Source: Todiramphus chloris collaris (taxonomy: Eukaryota; Chordata; Aves; Coraciiformes; Alcedinidae). From it: 64,000 nt of DNA. A program made the translations under genes and the position numbers. Within the stretch, counting starts at the first letter, position 1; each line of letters starts with the position of its first letter. The DNA is taken from assembly GCA_025345505.1 (NCBI GenBank), contig JANVCC010000018.1:5379741-5443740 (forward strand), read 5' to 3'. The notes beneath the pieces are model-generated. The model ran no database searches. It was not told the DNA's origin and saw only the letters and a list, made by a program, of their open reading frames with translations. Positions 52,301 to 64,000 of the stretch are shown in pieces.

Positions 52301-55300
52301 GAAACTGAGACTGAGTTGTTCTTGAACATGCTCAGGGGAAAGTGCCGAGCAGGTCAGGAGAGCACGAGGAGGAGGAGAGAGCCTGCAGCAGGGCAGGCAC
52401 TGCAGAGCACGAAGTTAACTGCTCTTGTGGCTGTGGGGTGAGGCGTTTAAAGAGGCAAATCCATCTCTAACCTCTGGGTGACTCCGGGCCTTCTCCCAGT
52501 CATGGAGTCATTACAAAATGGATTTTGCTTCCACTGGTTTGCAGCCTGCCTTCACTCTTGCATAAAGCACAAGTGCCTTAAGAATAACTTATTCTGTGAG
52601 GGAACGTGTGGGTTTCTTTTTAATCCAACAAGATCAGTGCACAAAGCAAGCACTTGGAAAGTAACACATGTAGGGTAAATGAATGTCCCATCTTACCCCA
52701 CTGGTCCAGCATTTCTCACCCCACCTTTCTCAGCAGCTAAGGGTTATCCTATTTGGTTTGGCATGTTGCTGTTTATGCTTCTTTGAACTTTCATGATACT
52801 AATGCTACTGATATTGGAGTGACCACCATGTTTTTCAAAGTAAATATCCTCCTGTTCACCAATACCTCAATTCTGTTGCCCCCATCTCTTTGTTAGGGAA
52901 AGAATTTGCTTTTGCAAAATTGCATTAAACATACAGCCTGGCTTACCTGTCCTTATTCCTTTTTGTCAGCCAGTGGTGCCAGGATGGAGAGGTGGTTTTG
53001 CTGCCAGGTGACATGATTGCAGTGCTCAGGGAAGACTGTTTAGTGGCAGGAGTCTGGACTGGAAGCTCTTTGCTGTAATTAGCAGTAATTCTCTGAAGGG
53101 TAACTGTCAGGAAGGTCCTGCTGGGCAAGCAGGAGGCAGCCAGCCTTTCTCTGTGCCAGGTGACATAAAGTCTTTGCTGACCTGGTGGGAAGATCTTGAA
53201 GGAAGCAAGGTGAGGGGATGTTAAATTTCTACTCTAACTGGGAGGATTTGGAAGCAGCTGGAATTGTAGGGGATTTTCCTGGCAGGAGTGATTTGCACAG
53301 TGCTCTTTGGCAAATCTACTGTCGCTGGCTGGTTGCAGGTTGGAGGTCTGCAGCGAAGGCAGAGAGGGGAGTGTCAGGGTGTTTCTGCTGCTGCCAGTGC
53401 TGTGGCTCCCCTGACTAGCTTAGCTGAAAGTACAAACAGAAGGGCATCTGAGAGAATGTCAGAGGGGGGCAGGTGGAGGAAAGAATAAGGGTGTATCTGC
53501 CAGGACTATCCCGGGCTTCTGGACACCCTGTTCTAGCATGAGTAAGCATCGCTTCATGGTAGCTGGACTCAGGATCTATCTCTAAGTTTAAATACTTCCT
53601 TTAATCACTGCAGTATCCTACTTCTGTGTGTTTGTTGGATCCAGTTCATAAAATATTTATCATGCTGCTTTTGCATCCATGAGGTCTAAAACACACTGAA
53701 ATGGGAAACAAAGTCTTGCTTTTAATAGGATAAATTATGCTTTTCTACCATTCATTAACCACCATTTTCCCTGCTGCATAAAAAAATATGTTACATTTTG
53801 GAAAACAAACGGGTGTGGAAGGCAGTGGGCATTCATGGAAAAAAGCCATTATTTGTCACAATTTAACATTTACTATAGGAGGTGTGTGCAATGATGACCC
53901 AAGGGAATTTCCTAAATACTGCAATATCTTGTGATGGATGGAACTAATAATAGATATTTATTTCCACTGGAGATGCAGGCTAATGGATATGACAAAACTC
54001 TATTATGATATTAGATTATTGTTTTCCAATTACATAAGTCCACGTTTTCAGAGAAAGCGATCGTAGCAAGATAATTTCAATATCAAAGTTATGCAGTCAA
54101 AGGGACGTGATGTTATTCCAACTGTCACCAACTATTTCTATTACAGAGCATTGCCAATTTCCAGAGTTTATTCTGTTGTCCTTTTTACAGTCCTAGCTCC
54201 CGGGAAACTCTTTTTTAATGCATGAGAAGGTCTGTTTCTAGCTCTTACTGATGCATGAAAAAGTTTGGAAATGTGAATGTGTGAGAAAATAGGACAGATA
54301 AAAAAAAATACTTTTTTTTTTTTCTTTTTAACCTTATAATTTTCAGCTAATCTTCCAATTCCAATCACAACTCAAAATCAGCAATATTGTTTATGGTAGT
54401 ACTGGCAGATCTTGGCCATAACCTATGTCTCAGTATGTCAGACAATGCAAAAACGTCAAAATCTCATCTTAAAAAAAATTCTAGAGAACAAAATTAGTAT
54501 CTTTCATGATTTTTCATCTAAGTGAAGCCTACCTGCTTCAGTGTGCCTTGATCTACAAAGCATATAAATGTAAACACAATGACAAATCAAATCCAAATGC
54601 TCCAAAATATTAAAGAACAATGAGTACTTCTGTTTCACATCATTCTTACATGACCTTATTTTTTCATTAAAGGCCTGAAAATAAACATATTGTGATTGTA
54701 ATTATTTACTTGTATAAAGTGATCTTGGTACTATTTGTAAGAAAAAGATGATTACATGCACAGTTACTTCGTCCCCCTGAACACAGAACACAGACCAGCA
54801 TCTTTGCATGTTCTGAATCTCTTAATTGTAAGGCAGATTAGTTTCTTTTAATGCATTTTTTTGCTGTGTTACTAATATATTGGGCAGAGATGAACCATCA
54901 CCTGTTTTTGATTAGAAAGCTATGTTTTTCCCCATGGGAAAACATACCATTCACTGTCTAGTGAATAACATGCAGAGACCCAAGAAAAATTGTGATTGGG
55001 ATTTTAATTGAGAGATTTGCCAAGGATGAAAGCTGGTTTTAAATTATATGATGGAGGACAGAACCATCATATTCCACCACTGACTAGTACTATATCTCTG
55101 CTTGCCATTTACAGTGTGCAGCCAGGCTTGGAGAGAAAAATCTGGAAAATAATAAAACAAAAAAAAGAGTTATCTATCATCTGTGTTTCACTGATTGCTC
55201 AGAAATACCAAGCCTATGGTTAAGCTGAACATGTGAGAAAGAAAACTTTTCCGAGTATATTTTTCAACCCAGCAGTGTAAAGCATCATCAGTGTGGATGG

Positions 55301-56396
55301 GTGATTTCTGATAACATAGTTACCCTGGTAGCAGGCAGAAGCAAATGCATTTTGATTTTGGCTTTAGGTTCAGTAAGCAGAGATGAGACTTTTCCATTTA
55401 AGTGGTAAACAAACAAGTCCACAATAAGTTTTCTGGCACCTGAAGTGAAGGATTCTGGAGGCAGTTAGCTCCACATAGAGCTTCAGTGCCATGTGCAAGC
55501 ATGGCTTGTCCCAGTCAGAAATGAAACAAATAACTTGGCGTGGCACGTAGGAAAAATGTTATAACACTGTTGTTGGGGAAAACAAACAAATATAAATCAT
55601 AATTTATTTTATTTTCCAACTAAGAATATAAGGAATTTCACATGGGGCAGGAGAAGTCTTTTGCATATCCTTCCCACTTAATATCCAAATGTGTTTGTGT
55701 TCCTGTTTAGCAGAATCTGAACTGATATCAACCACCAACTTTATTCTCCTTTTTTTTTGTGACTTGTAGTTAGCTATTACAGAAAGTTTTCACTTTTCCT
55801 TTTTTCCTCCCACAGCATAAATAGATAATTTAAAATTTCTGAGCAGCTTTGCACAGAAGACCTGGCAGAAAGGTGTAAAGAGTGTGGAATCAGAGAAGTA
55901 GAGCACATTTCTGATCCTGAGCATTTCATGAGTGCATACAAGAATCTCATGCCTTAGATCCTGGATATGCCATTATAATGCTCTGAGCTTAATTCATTTA
56001 TAGCCAATACTACAGCTACAAAACTCAGCAGAAATATATTGAGTTTAATGGGGTTCAGATTCATGACAAAGACAGTTTTTTTCTGAGAGCAACACAATTC
56101 TTTGGACTCCATACACATGCATACATCTCCACTAACTATTTTTCTTAGTGGTTTTTTTTTTTGAACAGTAACCAAACAATCCCACATACCTTAGATTGAC
56201 TGGGTCGCCTTATTTAAAACAAGTTGAGACCTACGAAGGGTCAATATAATCTAAGTCTTTTAGACAAACTGAAGCAGAAGAAACTGCTGGGATTTCATTT
56301 CCCAATATTTTTTCTTCATATTGCATTAAATGACCCATGACTTTGATTAAATTGAAAATTTAATGTATTGGCATTTTCAATGCCTTAAGATTTATA
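46391..56396. other. Intergenic DNA with homopolymer runs
   Basis: No gene recognised over 10 kb. Simple repeats are A16 at 47376-47391, A18 at 50008-50025 plus A14 at 50030-50043, followed by a duplicated ATCC-T6/7-GA motif to about 50075, A14 at about 51150-51163, and a pyrimidine run at about 54312-54329. A somewhat CpG-richer stretch lies at 52130-52500. Short open frames (all under about 125 codons) show no domain. Confidence 0.55.
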
Positions 56397-56454
56397 TTTT
56401 TGAAGGTTTCTATTTATGTTCCAGTTTTACTTTATTATATTTCTTGGAAAAACT
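56397..56454 (+). repeat. 58-bp inverted repeat, left copy
   Basis: These 58 bases (TTTTTGAAGG ... GGAAAAACT) are the exact reverse complement of 56820-56877. The left copy lies in ordinary AT-rich DNA outside any recognised element, so it is the likely source. The arms are 365 bp apart. Confidence 0.97.
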
Positions 56455-56721
56455 AATTTCAGAGGACTCTACCAGCTGCCATGCAATAAAATTCAAATAT
56501 CGGAGAAGCCAGGGTTTCTCCGCTCCTTCAAGCCAGGCGGGATCAGTTATGGTATCTATTTACTCCAAAGGAGTTCAGAAGGTTTTGGCCCATCTTATTC
56601 TTATAGCTATGCTTTTCTCTTTTCCACACATGAACAAGAGACATGTCAATTTAATTTGTAGAAAAAGTTATTTATATGGGATGAATCAGATGTTTTCAGG
56701 GAAATCAGGGTTTTACTGTGG

Positions 56722-57836
56722 CATTCCTGGTTAGATGGACAGGTCCAGAGAGCTGTGGTCAATGGAGTTAAATCCAGTTGTTTGCTAGTCACAAGTGGTG
56801 TCTCCCAGAGCTCTCCCAGAGTTTTTCCAAGAAATATAATAAAGTAAAACTGGAACATAAATAGAAACCTTCAAAAAGTACGGGTCACTCCTGTTTAACA
56901 GCTTCATCAGTGATTTGGATGAGGGGACAGAGTGTACCCTTGGTAAATTTGCAGATGACACCAAGCTAGGTGGAAGTGTTGATCTGCTTGAGGGTAGGGA
57001 AGCTCTGCAAAGGGATCTAGATAGGCTGGGTCTCTGGGCCAAGGCCAATTTCATTAGTTTCAATAAGGCCAAATGCAGGGTCCTGCACTTGGGCCACAAC
57101 AACCCCCAGCAGCGCTACAGGCTTGGGGAGGAGTGGCTGGAGAGCTGCCAGGCAGAGAAGGACCTGGGGGTGTTGACTGACAGCCACCAGAACATGAGCC
57201 AGCAGTGTGCCCAGGTGGCCAAGAAGGCCAATGGCATCCTGGCTTGGATCAGGAACAGCGTGGGCAGCAGGAGCAGGGAGGGGATCATTCCTCTGTGCTC
57301 GGCTTTGGTGAGGCCACACCTCAAATACTGTGTCCAGTTTTGGGCCCCTCTCTACAAGAAGGACATTGAGGTGCTGGAGAGGGTACAGAGGTGGCTACAA
57401 AGCAAGTAAAGGGTTTGGAGCATGTGTCTTATGAGGAGAGGCTGAGGGATCTGGGATTGTTTTGCATGGAGAAGGCTGAGGGGAGACCTTATTGCCCTCT
57501 ACAGCTACCTGAAGAGAAGTTGTAGTGAGGTGGGAGCTGGTCTGTTCTCCCTGGTGACAAGGGACAGAACAAGAGGCAATGGACTGAAGTTGAACCAGGG
57601 GAGGTTCAGGCTGGAGATCAGGAAGCATTTCTTTCCAGAAAGGGTTGTCAGGCATTGGAATGGGCTGCCCAGGGAGGTGGTGGAGTCACCATCCCTGGAA
57701 GTGTTTAAAAGCTGGGTAGATGTTGTACTTAGGGACATGGTTTAGTGGGTTTTGATAGGGCTAGAAATAAGGTTGGACTTGATGATCTTGAAGGTCTCTT
57801 TCAAAGGAAACCATTCTACCATTCTATCATTCCATG
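56722..57836 (+). mobile_element. CR1 LINE interrupted by a 58-bp foreign segment
   Basis: The CR1 RT remnant starts near 56722 with WLDGQVQRAVVNGVKSSC and VTSGVSQ. It is cut at 56820-56877 by the inverted copy of host sequence, then resumes with [29 protein letters not shown]. The catalytic FADD box is intact (56948-56959). One frame stays open for 164 codons (56915-57409) and ends at a stop just before the expected GLEH motif. The remaining ORF end (EERLRDLGL...) follows in other frames, and the 3' end carries ATTCTACCATTCTATCATTC. Its 3' region differs from that of the copies at 16660 and 40283, so it is a different CR1 subfamily. Confidence 0.92.
56820..56877 (-). repeat. 58-bp inverted repeat, right copy, inside CR1
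   Basis: This is an exact reverse complement of 56397-56454, checked base by base. It replaces or interrupts CR1 sequence between the codons for VTSGVSQSS and LLFNSF, exactly where an uninterrupted CR1 would read GSVLGP. No target-site duplication, poly-A or terminal repeat flanks it, so it is not a transposon insertion of a usual kind. Confidence 0.97.
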
Positions 57837-60800
57837 CAGGGAGCTACAGCCACCACTAAAGCTGTTAAAAAAAAAGGACCAGTTTCTCCAGTGTTTAAAA
57901 TGATTGTCAGAATTGCTGGTTTCTGCTGGTATTTCCCCATGCCTGCACAACCCTACCCCTCAAGATGATTTTTCTAAAGAAGGTTAAGTCAAAATCATTA
58001 CAGCATTTACAAAGGAAAGAGAGAATAATACAGGATTTTGCCTGTCCAAAAATGATACTGAACCAAATGTTACAACAGTTGCACTGAGAATTCTTGCAGG
58101 GTTCAGAATTTGGGTGTTCAGAATTTGAGTTTCAGAGGGATCCTGTATAATACTGTGAACCTAATTGTTACCCTTCCCATGAAAAACCAAGCAAATTTAG
58201 CCATCGTTTAAACTCCCAGAGTTGCTATTTGAATGATCTTCTTTATTAGGGTTGAGTTTAATGCTGAATTTTTTGTTGCAAAGGGTGTTTGAACCCACTG
58301 TAGGGATTGTGTCTATATGCTGGTTGAACCTACTCTGTACAAAGTATCTCACGGGAAAGTATGACTTTCACCTGTGGTTATTTCTCCTTCAGGGGCTTTT
58401 CATGTGATGAGCTCCAGGAGCGAGAAGATGAAACTGCCTCTCCTGTGCTTTTAGTACTTCCTGCAGCTGGCAGCCTGACAGTGAGGGAAAGTGGAGAAGA
58501 CAGCCAATCTCCAGCACAGACTGGGGAGAATGGAGACTAGGAGTGAGATGCAAAATAAATGCAAAACCAGGGGTGGAACAGGAGGCAAGGTGAGGGCCTT
58601 AGAAGAAGGATGGATGGACAGAAAAGGGTTTGAGAAATAAGCCAGAAATTATAAGCTGGTACAAAGGGTGATGGAGAGACTGCAGGAAAGAAAGGCAGGG
58701 TAGATGGAGACTGAAAAGATTTTTGACCAGGGAGTCACCCTGTCCTCCTTAATTCAAAACTGATGCCAAATTTTGGCATCCTTTTCTTTCCAGGAAACCA
58801 CTAAGAGAAGTTCAGTGAGGGCATCTGTATACATGTGTTTGTAAGTTGTCCCTGTGCAGTGGAACAATCGTGCATTGCACCTATGTGGGTGTACCTGTTG
58901 CCCCCAGAATGATATTAGATAACTAGGATCCACATGTTTCACACCCTTTGGGCACTTGACATTGTAACCTTAAAGATAAACTTTTTATTTAACACAAAAG
59001 AGAGACCTTGGCTTCCTACTGGGAAATGAAGAGGTGTCCCTTCAATGCAAGCACAAATGGGACACCAAACAGGTAGACCACAAAATAAAAATAGCTGTGC
59101 TGTACCTTCAAAGGAAATGAATGGAGTTTGAACCTTAATTAACTCTTTCAAGTATCAGACAGCAATCAGCACAAATTATTGGAGTAGGAGCTTTTTGCTC
59201 TTGAAAACATGGAGTCTTTGCTTCCCTGCCTCCTCCTCTCTCCACAGCTGCAAAAATCCAGCTGAGATCAAGAATGTTTTTTTTAATAGCACTTGTAAAA
59301 ATCAAGTCCACAATCAACTAGACAAAGCAAAGCCATCATGAAAGGAAGAAAACATCCGGCCTTGGTGTGTGTGTATCGTGCTGGCTGAAATCTAGCCTCT
59401 CCAGCACAGCTGAAAGCCTGCTCAGCAGTCTGTGCAGAAGAAGCTGGCAGCCTTCAACTAGCCTCTAATGAGCCTCATCAGACAAACAAACAACAATAAA
59501 AAGAGGCTTCACAAATTAGCACCAAAGACAAGTGTTCGATGATTCTTCTGGAATTGTACAGTGCATACATCCCCGTTGCCTCTGGGCGTGGGGGGGAATC
59601 TGCTCTAACACTACTGCTCTAAATGTGGGGCGTCTGTTTTAAAATGGACATTCACCCTTTTTTTGGAGCCAGTAGTGCAAAACAGGTGCTTCTGAGGGAT
59701 GAGGCCTTTGACTCTTTGGAGAAGATAAATTTCATCTTCAAGTACCCCCTACCACTGATGATAAAAACCTGTCCAAGTTCTTTGTGCTGTTACTGTCTGC
59801 TGCTAGGTTCTGAGAAGATCAGCAGTTCACAGAGCTGTTGCAAGGAGGATCACAGCCCACCAAGACAAGCCTGATGGCCACTATTCCACATACCTCTTAT
59901 TTAATTAAATTTATTGGTGAGGGACATTGTTCTGCATAGCTGCATAAAGTGTGCCTCTTTCTCTTAGTACAGCATCTCACGTCAGAAAACAAATGTAATC
60001 TCACCAGCTTGCAACACAACTAGTGGTATCTATTTCTCACTCAGTATAGAACCGTTTTCTCTGTAAAATTTGCATGTGATCTGAAAATATGGAAAGAATA
60101 ATATATTCTTTACTATGCTAAAGTTTCTGCAAACGTGGCAGGAACAGCACAAGCTGCTTACCTAATTCCCTTTTTTCCCCCCAAGAGCTCTCATTTGTAA
60201 TAAGAACAGAGACTTAGAGAATGATTCTCACATAAAACCGAATTGCACAATTCTGCCCTGAAAGGTCACTTTCTCATCTATCTTCTGATGCACATTTTTT
60301 CCCTCACTGTGATTCTTTGCACAACTGTCCTCATGACAAATACCATTTGAACTGGGGACAGCCCTGTCTGGAGTGTATGCATCCCGAGTCTTTTCCAATA
60401 AGCTGAAGCTCCTATCTTAATAAGAGCCTTATGACAACTACAGGGCTTTCAATAGCAAATACAGCTTCTCTACAGCATACTCAGATGTCTCTAAGGAGAG
60501 GAATAAACTGTCAAATTTTGCTTCCTTGTAGTTAAAAAATAGCCCAAATACTTCAGTGCTGGCATAGAGGAACAAGGCTTCATTTTAGGCTTGACTCCTC
60601 TCTCAAGAAGAAGTCATGCTAGGAGCGCTTCTGGGAAAGCATTTACACTTGGCGTCTTGGTTATCCTGCACTGCAAAAGGGTATAAGAGCACCCAAGGGG
60701 ATTTTTTTTCCTGTCTGAAACTGAACAAGAAAATGCAATGCAAAGATACTGCTAACATGACCCAAGCATGTGCAGTCCTGTGGACCAGGCTGGACCTAGA

Positions 60801-63466
60801 CCAAGGCAAAACGCTCCGAAATGTAAATGTGGAGATTGTTACTTCCTCAGCACCAACTGTTTTACTATAAATCTGCTTCTACTGGTCTGCACTGGTTATT
60901 AATATAGACATAATCCAGGCAGGGATGTGACAGGTGGAGCTGTGGGGTTTCAGGCAACTGCCAAAGGGAGTAGGGAGATTTCATCATCAGGATGACACGG
61001 TGACATGTCTGCAAGGGGGTGTAATGAGGAAGGACAACAGGAAAAGGATGCAGGGTTGGAAGTATCTGAGCAAGCCAACACACTGCACCTAGGGCTGCAT
61101 CCATGACAGGTTTTGAAATGAGTGTAGGAACTATGCAAGGAGAGGAAAGGTTGAAGTGGGATATGCAGAGCTTCTCAAGGGAATTGTCTGCTTACAGTGA
61201 TGGGGCTGCATCACATTGGACAGAGTGAGCAATTTGCACAGAAACTGCAGATTTCGCAGAAATCAGGTGAATTCTCAACTGATTTTAGCTTTTACAAATT
61301 CAAAATGGACAGATGAGGCTGCAAAAAACCAGGATCATCCCAGCTTCCCCCAGCTTATTTCCATCCTTATTGCAGACTAAACTCAGAAGCACTTTTCTGG
61401 ATACTCACCTAAAGTTATTTTCATGTATCAAAAGCACAGCCAGAGCCATGGCTATGCAGATTATGGGAAAATATAACTCCTTATCCATCCAATATTAGTA
61501 TTTCTTTTTTCCTAAGATGGATATCATTTTCCTAAAAGAAATCTGAGGAACAATAGACAGCGTCTAAAGGCAGCAACCAGTGAATCATAGTGAACTGCTG
61601 ATGGAAACCTAACTTGGTATTGCTTGGCATGGCACATCCAGCGGTGTCAGCCGAGTGCAGTAAAATGGAAATGATTGATCTTGTCCTGCTTCACTTGCTG
61701 AAGCGGAGGGTTGGAATCAAGTTCTGCAAAGTGAAAATTCTGCTTTTTGTTTCTTGTTTTAATTCATAGAGTAGCAGCTTTGGAGTGTTTTCACTCTTCT
61801 AAGAACTTAATTCTGAAAATTCTGAAATGAAACTTTGTGGTTTAGGGAAAAACTTTCTTTTTAGAAGAATTTTATGTAGGATTAAAAATTATTTTATGTT
61901 CTGATCTGGTCAGTCTCATTTCATGTGTTGTGGTGATGAGGAAAAAAAAAGCTTTTACTGACAGACTGTGTCCTCCAGCTCTACCCTTGATTGACACCTA
62001 AGTTTGGAAGAATGATTCCTGAGAAATACCTGTTTGTCAGAGTAGTACTCTGCTAGGTACTGAGGGCAGAAGCCAGAGCTGGGTTCAGTTTCTAATAAAC
62101 ACCAACCTGAGCTTGCACTTAGAAACCTGGAAAAATTCAAGTTTCTGCACATTCATTCATACTTTCTTCCTTCCTTACAGCCCTCAAATGACTTTGAAGA
62201 ACAGTGTCATCCTGAGGGAAGAAAGAAAATGAAGACAAGGAAATAAAAATGACAACATAAAATAGCCAGCTGCACTTTCCTTTCTATACAACAATACTAT
62301 AAGACATCCCTCTCATCTTCTCTCTTGATGGAGAAACTGCAAAGGCAGTTGGAGGTTTTCCACCTCAGATACCCCCAGACCCCACTGACACTCAAATGCT
62401 CTTGGGTTCCTGGTCTGTCTCACACTGGGACACACTACATCCTTGGTGCTGTGCCTGACTGCAGTTGCATGACACTGCAGCTCTTCATTGCTTCTTCATA
62501 GCCTCTCTCCTTCACCTAGCCCATCTTTATTTCTATTTTTCCTTGGTAGCTTGTGTTCTGCAACAAGACATCACTTCACTCTGAAAGACCACTTGATTTT
62601 GTTACCCAGAAGAAATCCCTCAGATAATTTTAATGTATTTTATCTAAAACTTTCACATCACAAGGCCTCAACAGCTTGCACCACATGGTGCAGACAATTC
62701 ACTCCATTGTGTTTAGCTATAGCTGGGGACCCCAGACTTCCCCGCTTTATTACAGCCATATTTTTTACTTCACCTTCTGGCAGGAATTTTAAATTTCTTT
62801 AACAAAAATGCCTCCATTTTTGATAAACAATGAAAATCGAGCCCTGTCCATTGGTTCTTTTTATGCAACCCCCTTCTCTATGCCAAGGCCAATGGAGTTT
62901 TCCTTTTCCCAGGTCTTTCATCCCTCTTGAGGAAAAAGTTCCTTTTTTCAGTCCATACCAGCAGGATTACAAGCATTTACCTTCATTTACATTTTCAGTT
63001 TCATCGTAAACACGTTGCAGCTTCCCTAATATTTAGCCAGTATTGCAAGTAGTCATCCAATATTTGTTTATCTCCAGACTTCTTCACTTGTGGCTAAAAC
63101 TGGATCAGTTCAAGATGCCATTTGGGATATGGGTATTTATTTTTAGCAGAGAATCCATCACACTTAATTCCAGAGCACACCAGTGCCAGTGCAGAATCTA
63201 GCTTGTTCATTTGCTGAATACAGCAGTTCTACAGTGTATATTGGCCTCTTTGGCTACTGACTGTGGCTCATGATCTATTAATTCATTGACCATTTCTTCT
63301 GTCTCTCTCATTCATGTATGGTATAAGAAAAGATTCAACCTTGAAAGCAGCATCTCTGAAGGAACAGACCAGCATGGGAAGCTGTATCTAGAACCTCTTC
63401 TTTTATGCAGAAAAGCATTCCCCCATTTTACTACTGAAATGTAAAAAGAAAAAGAGTTTTACCACA
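57837..63466. other. Intergenic DNA
   Basis: No gene or further mobile element recognised. The block at about 59390-59580 contains a forkhead/SOX-like ACAAACAAACAACAAT run (59482-59497) and an AGCCTCT/AGAGGCT inverted pair, and reads like a constrained noncoding element (see findings). The 104-codon frame at 62488-62802 and others have no protein features. Confidence 0.55.
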
Positions 63467-63645
63467 AACGTGATCAGAATAGGTTACCCAGAGAGCCTGT
63501 GGAGTCTCCATTCTTGAAGACACTCAAAACTTCATTGAATCTAGTGCTAAGCAATGTTTCAAGATGACCATGCTTAGAGCAGGGGTTGGACTATATGACC
63601 TCCAGAGCCATCTTCCAGCTTCAACCAGTCTGTGATTCTGTGAAT
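63467..63645 (+). mobile_element. Old CR1 LINE 3' fragment
   Basis: GGTTACCCAGAGAGCCTGTGG opens a diverged copy of the CR1 3' end. It is followed by GGGGTTGGACTATATGACCT and a tail TGTGATTCTGTGA. It is only about 180 bp and is more decayed than the copy at 40283. Confidence 0.85.
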
Positions 63646-63928
63646 TTTACACAACATTTATACAGTGCATTAAAAAAAATAGGGTTTTAATTTGATTTCT
63701 GGAGGCTGGAACCTTCCCCTCTGAGTTGAGTCTTCAACAGTGACAGACAGAGACCTCTAATCTGACTGAGGATATATTTACAGCACAGCATTATTAGAGG
63801 TACTTCAGCTAGTGTGGGTATACCTGCATTCTAAGTGTAAAAGGGTGAAGTTCAGGGTGGATTTTTCTAGAAATGGAAAGTAATGCTAATTTAGGTGATG
63901 AAACTAGAAAAGACAGTGCAGAACCACT

Positions 63929-64000
63929 TCATAGAAGTTGTGTTCAAAGGGACCTTTAAAGGCCATCTAATTATACCTCCAATTGTTACACTTCAGACCA
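63929..64000 (-). mobile_element. CR1 LINE 3' end, cut by the window edge
   Basis: CATAGAAGTTGTGTTCAAAG, then GGGACCTTTAAAGGCCATCTA, is the reverse-oriented CR1 3' terminus (compare 9587-9640). The element continues beyond 64000. It lies tail to tail with the plus-strand fragment at 63467-63645. Confidence 0.75.

Noticed and set aside
56915-57409. 164-codon plus-strand frame.
   Set aside because: CR1 reverse-transcriptase remnant, frame-broken before its end and interrupted upstream.

Overview
The window looks like bird nuclear DNA. Three things point that way. There are at least six CR1 LINE pieces, several ending in the ATTCTATGATT-type 3' tail used by avian CR1. There are solo LTRs of the avian TGT(C/T)CTG...-starting type. 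The one coding exon matches the vertebrate patched-domain gene PTCHD4 with bird-like substitutions. I cannot name the species.

Layout. The only convincing protein-coding sequence is the first coding exon of PTCHD4 on the minus strand (898-1497). It ends in a clean GT splice donor, and the first intron runs off the left edge (1-897). Upstream of the exon, at higher coordinates, lies the promoter side of the gene. It holds a pyrimidine-rich proximal stretch, an alternating purine/pyrimidine tract, a T20 run, long G-runs on the gene's sense strand, a CpG island at about 1800-2580, and an (AC)12 tract.

From about 2.6 kb to 64 kb I see no gene. This fits my recollection that PTCHD4 sits beside a large gene desert in amniotes. 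The desert holds solo or partial endogenous-retrovirus LTRs (6170-6715, 41884-42691, about 46075-46390), CR1 fragments in both orientations (about 9587-10050, 16660-17655, 40283-40816, 56722-57836, 63467-63645, 63929-64000) and one much older LINE-like fragment (about 11285-11765). It also holds microsatellites, a 31-bp tandem triplication (38991-39083), a long homopyrimidine tract (about 42781-42925), an 83-nt near-perfect hairpin (27958-28040) and a 58-bp perfect inverted repeat (56397-56454 / 56820-56877) whose second copy sits inside a CR1 reverse-transcriptase region.

How it works together. PTCHD4 is transcribed leftwards from the CpG-island side. The rest is noncoding sequence that could carry distal regulatory elements for it. 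I point out candidates (a palindromic RFX X-box and several TAAT- or SOX-motif-rich blocks), but their conservation cannot be judged from this sequence alone. I found no undescribed gene system. The structural oddities at 56.4-56.9 kb and 28.0 kb are the best leads. Family names and similarity statements are from memory; no searches were run.
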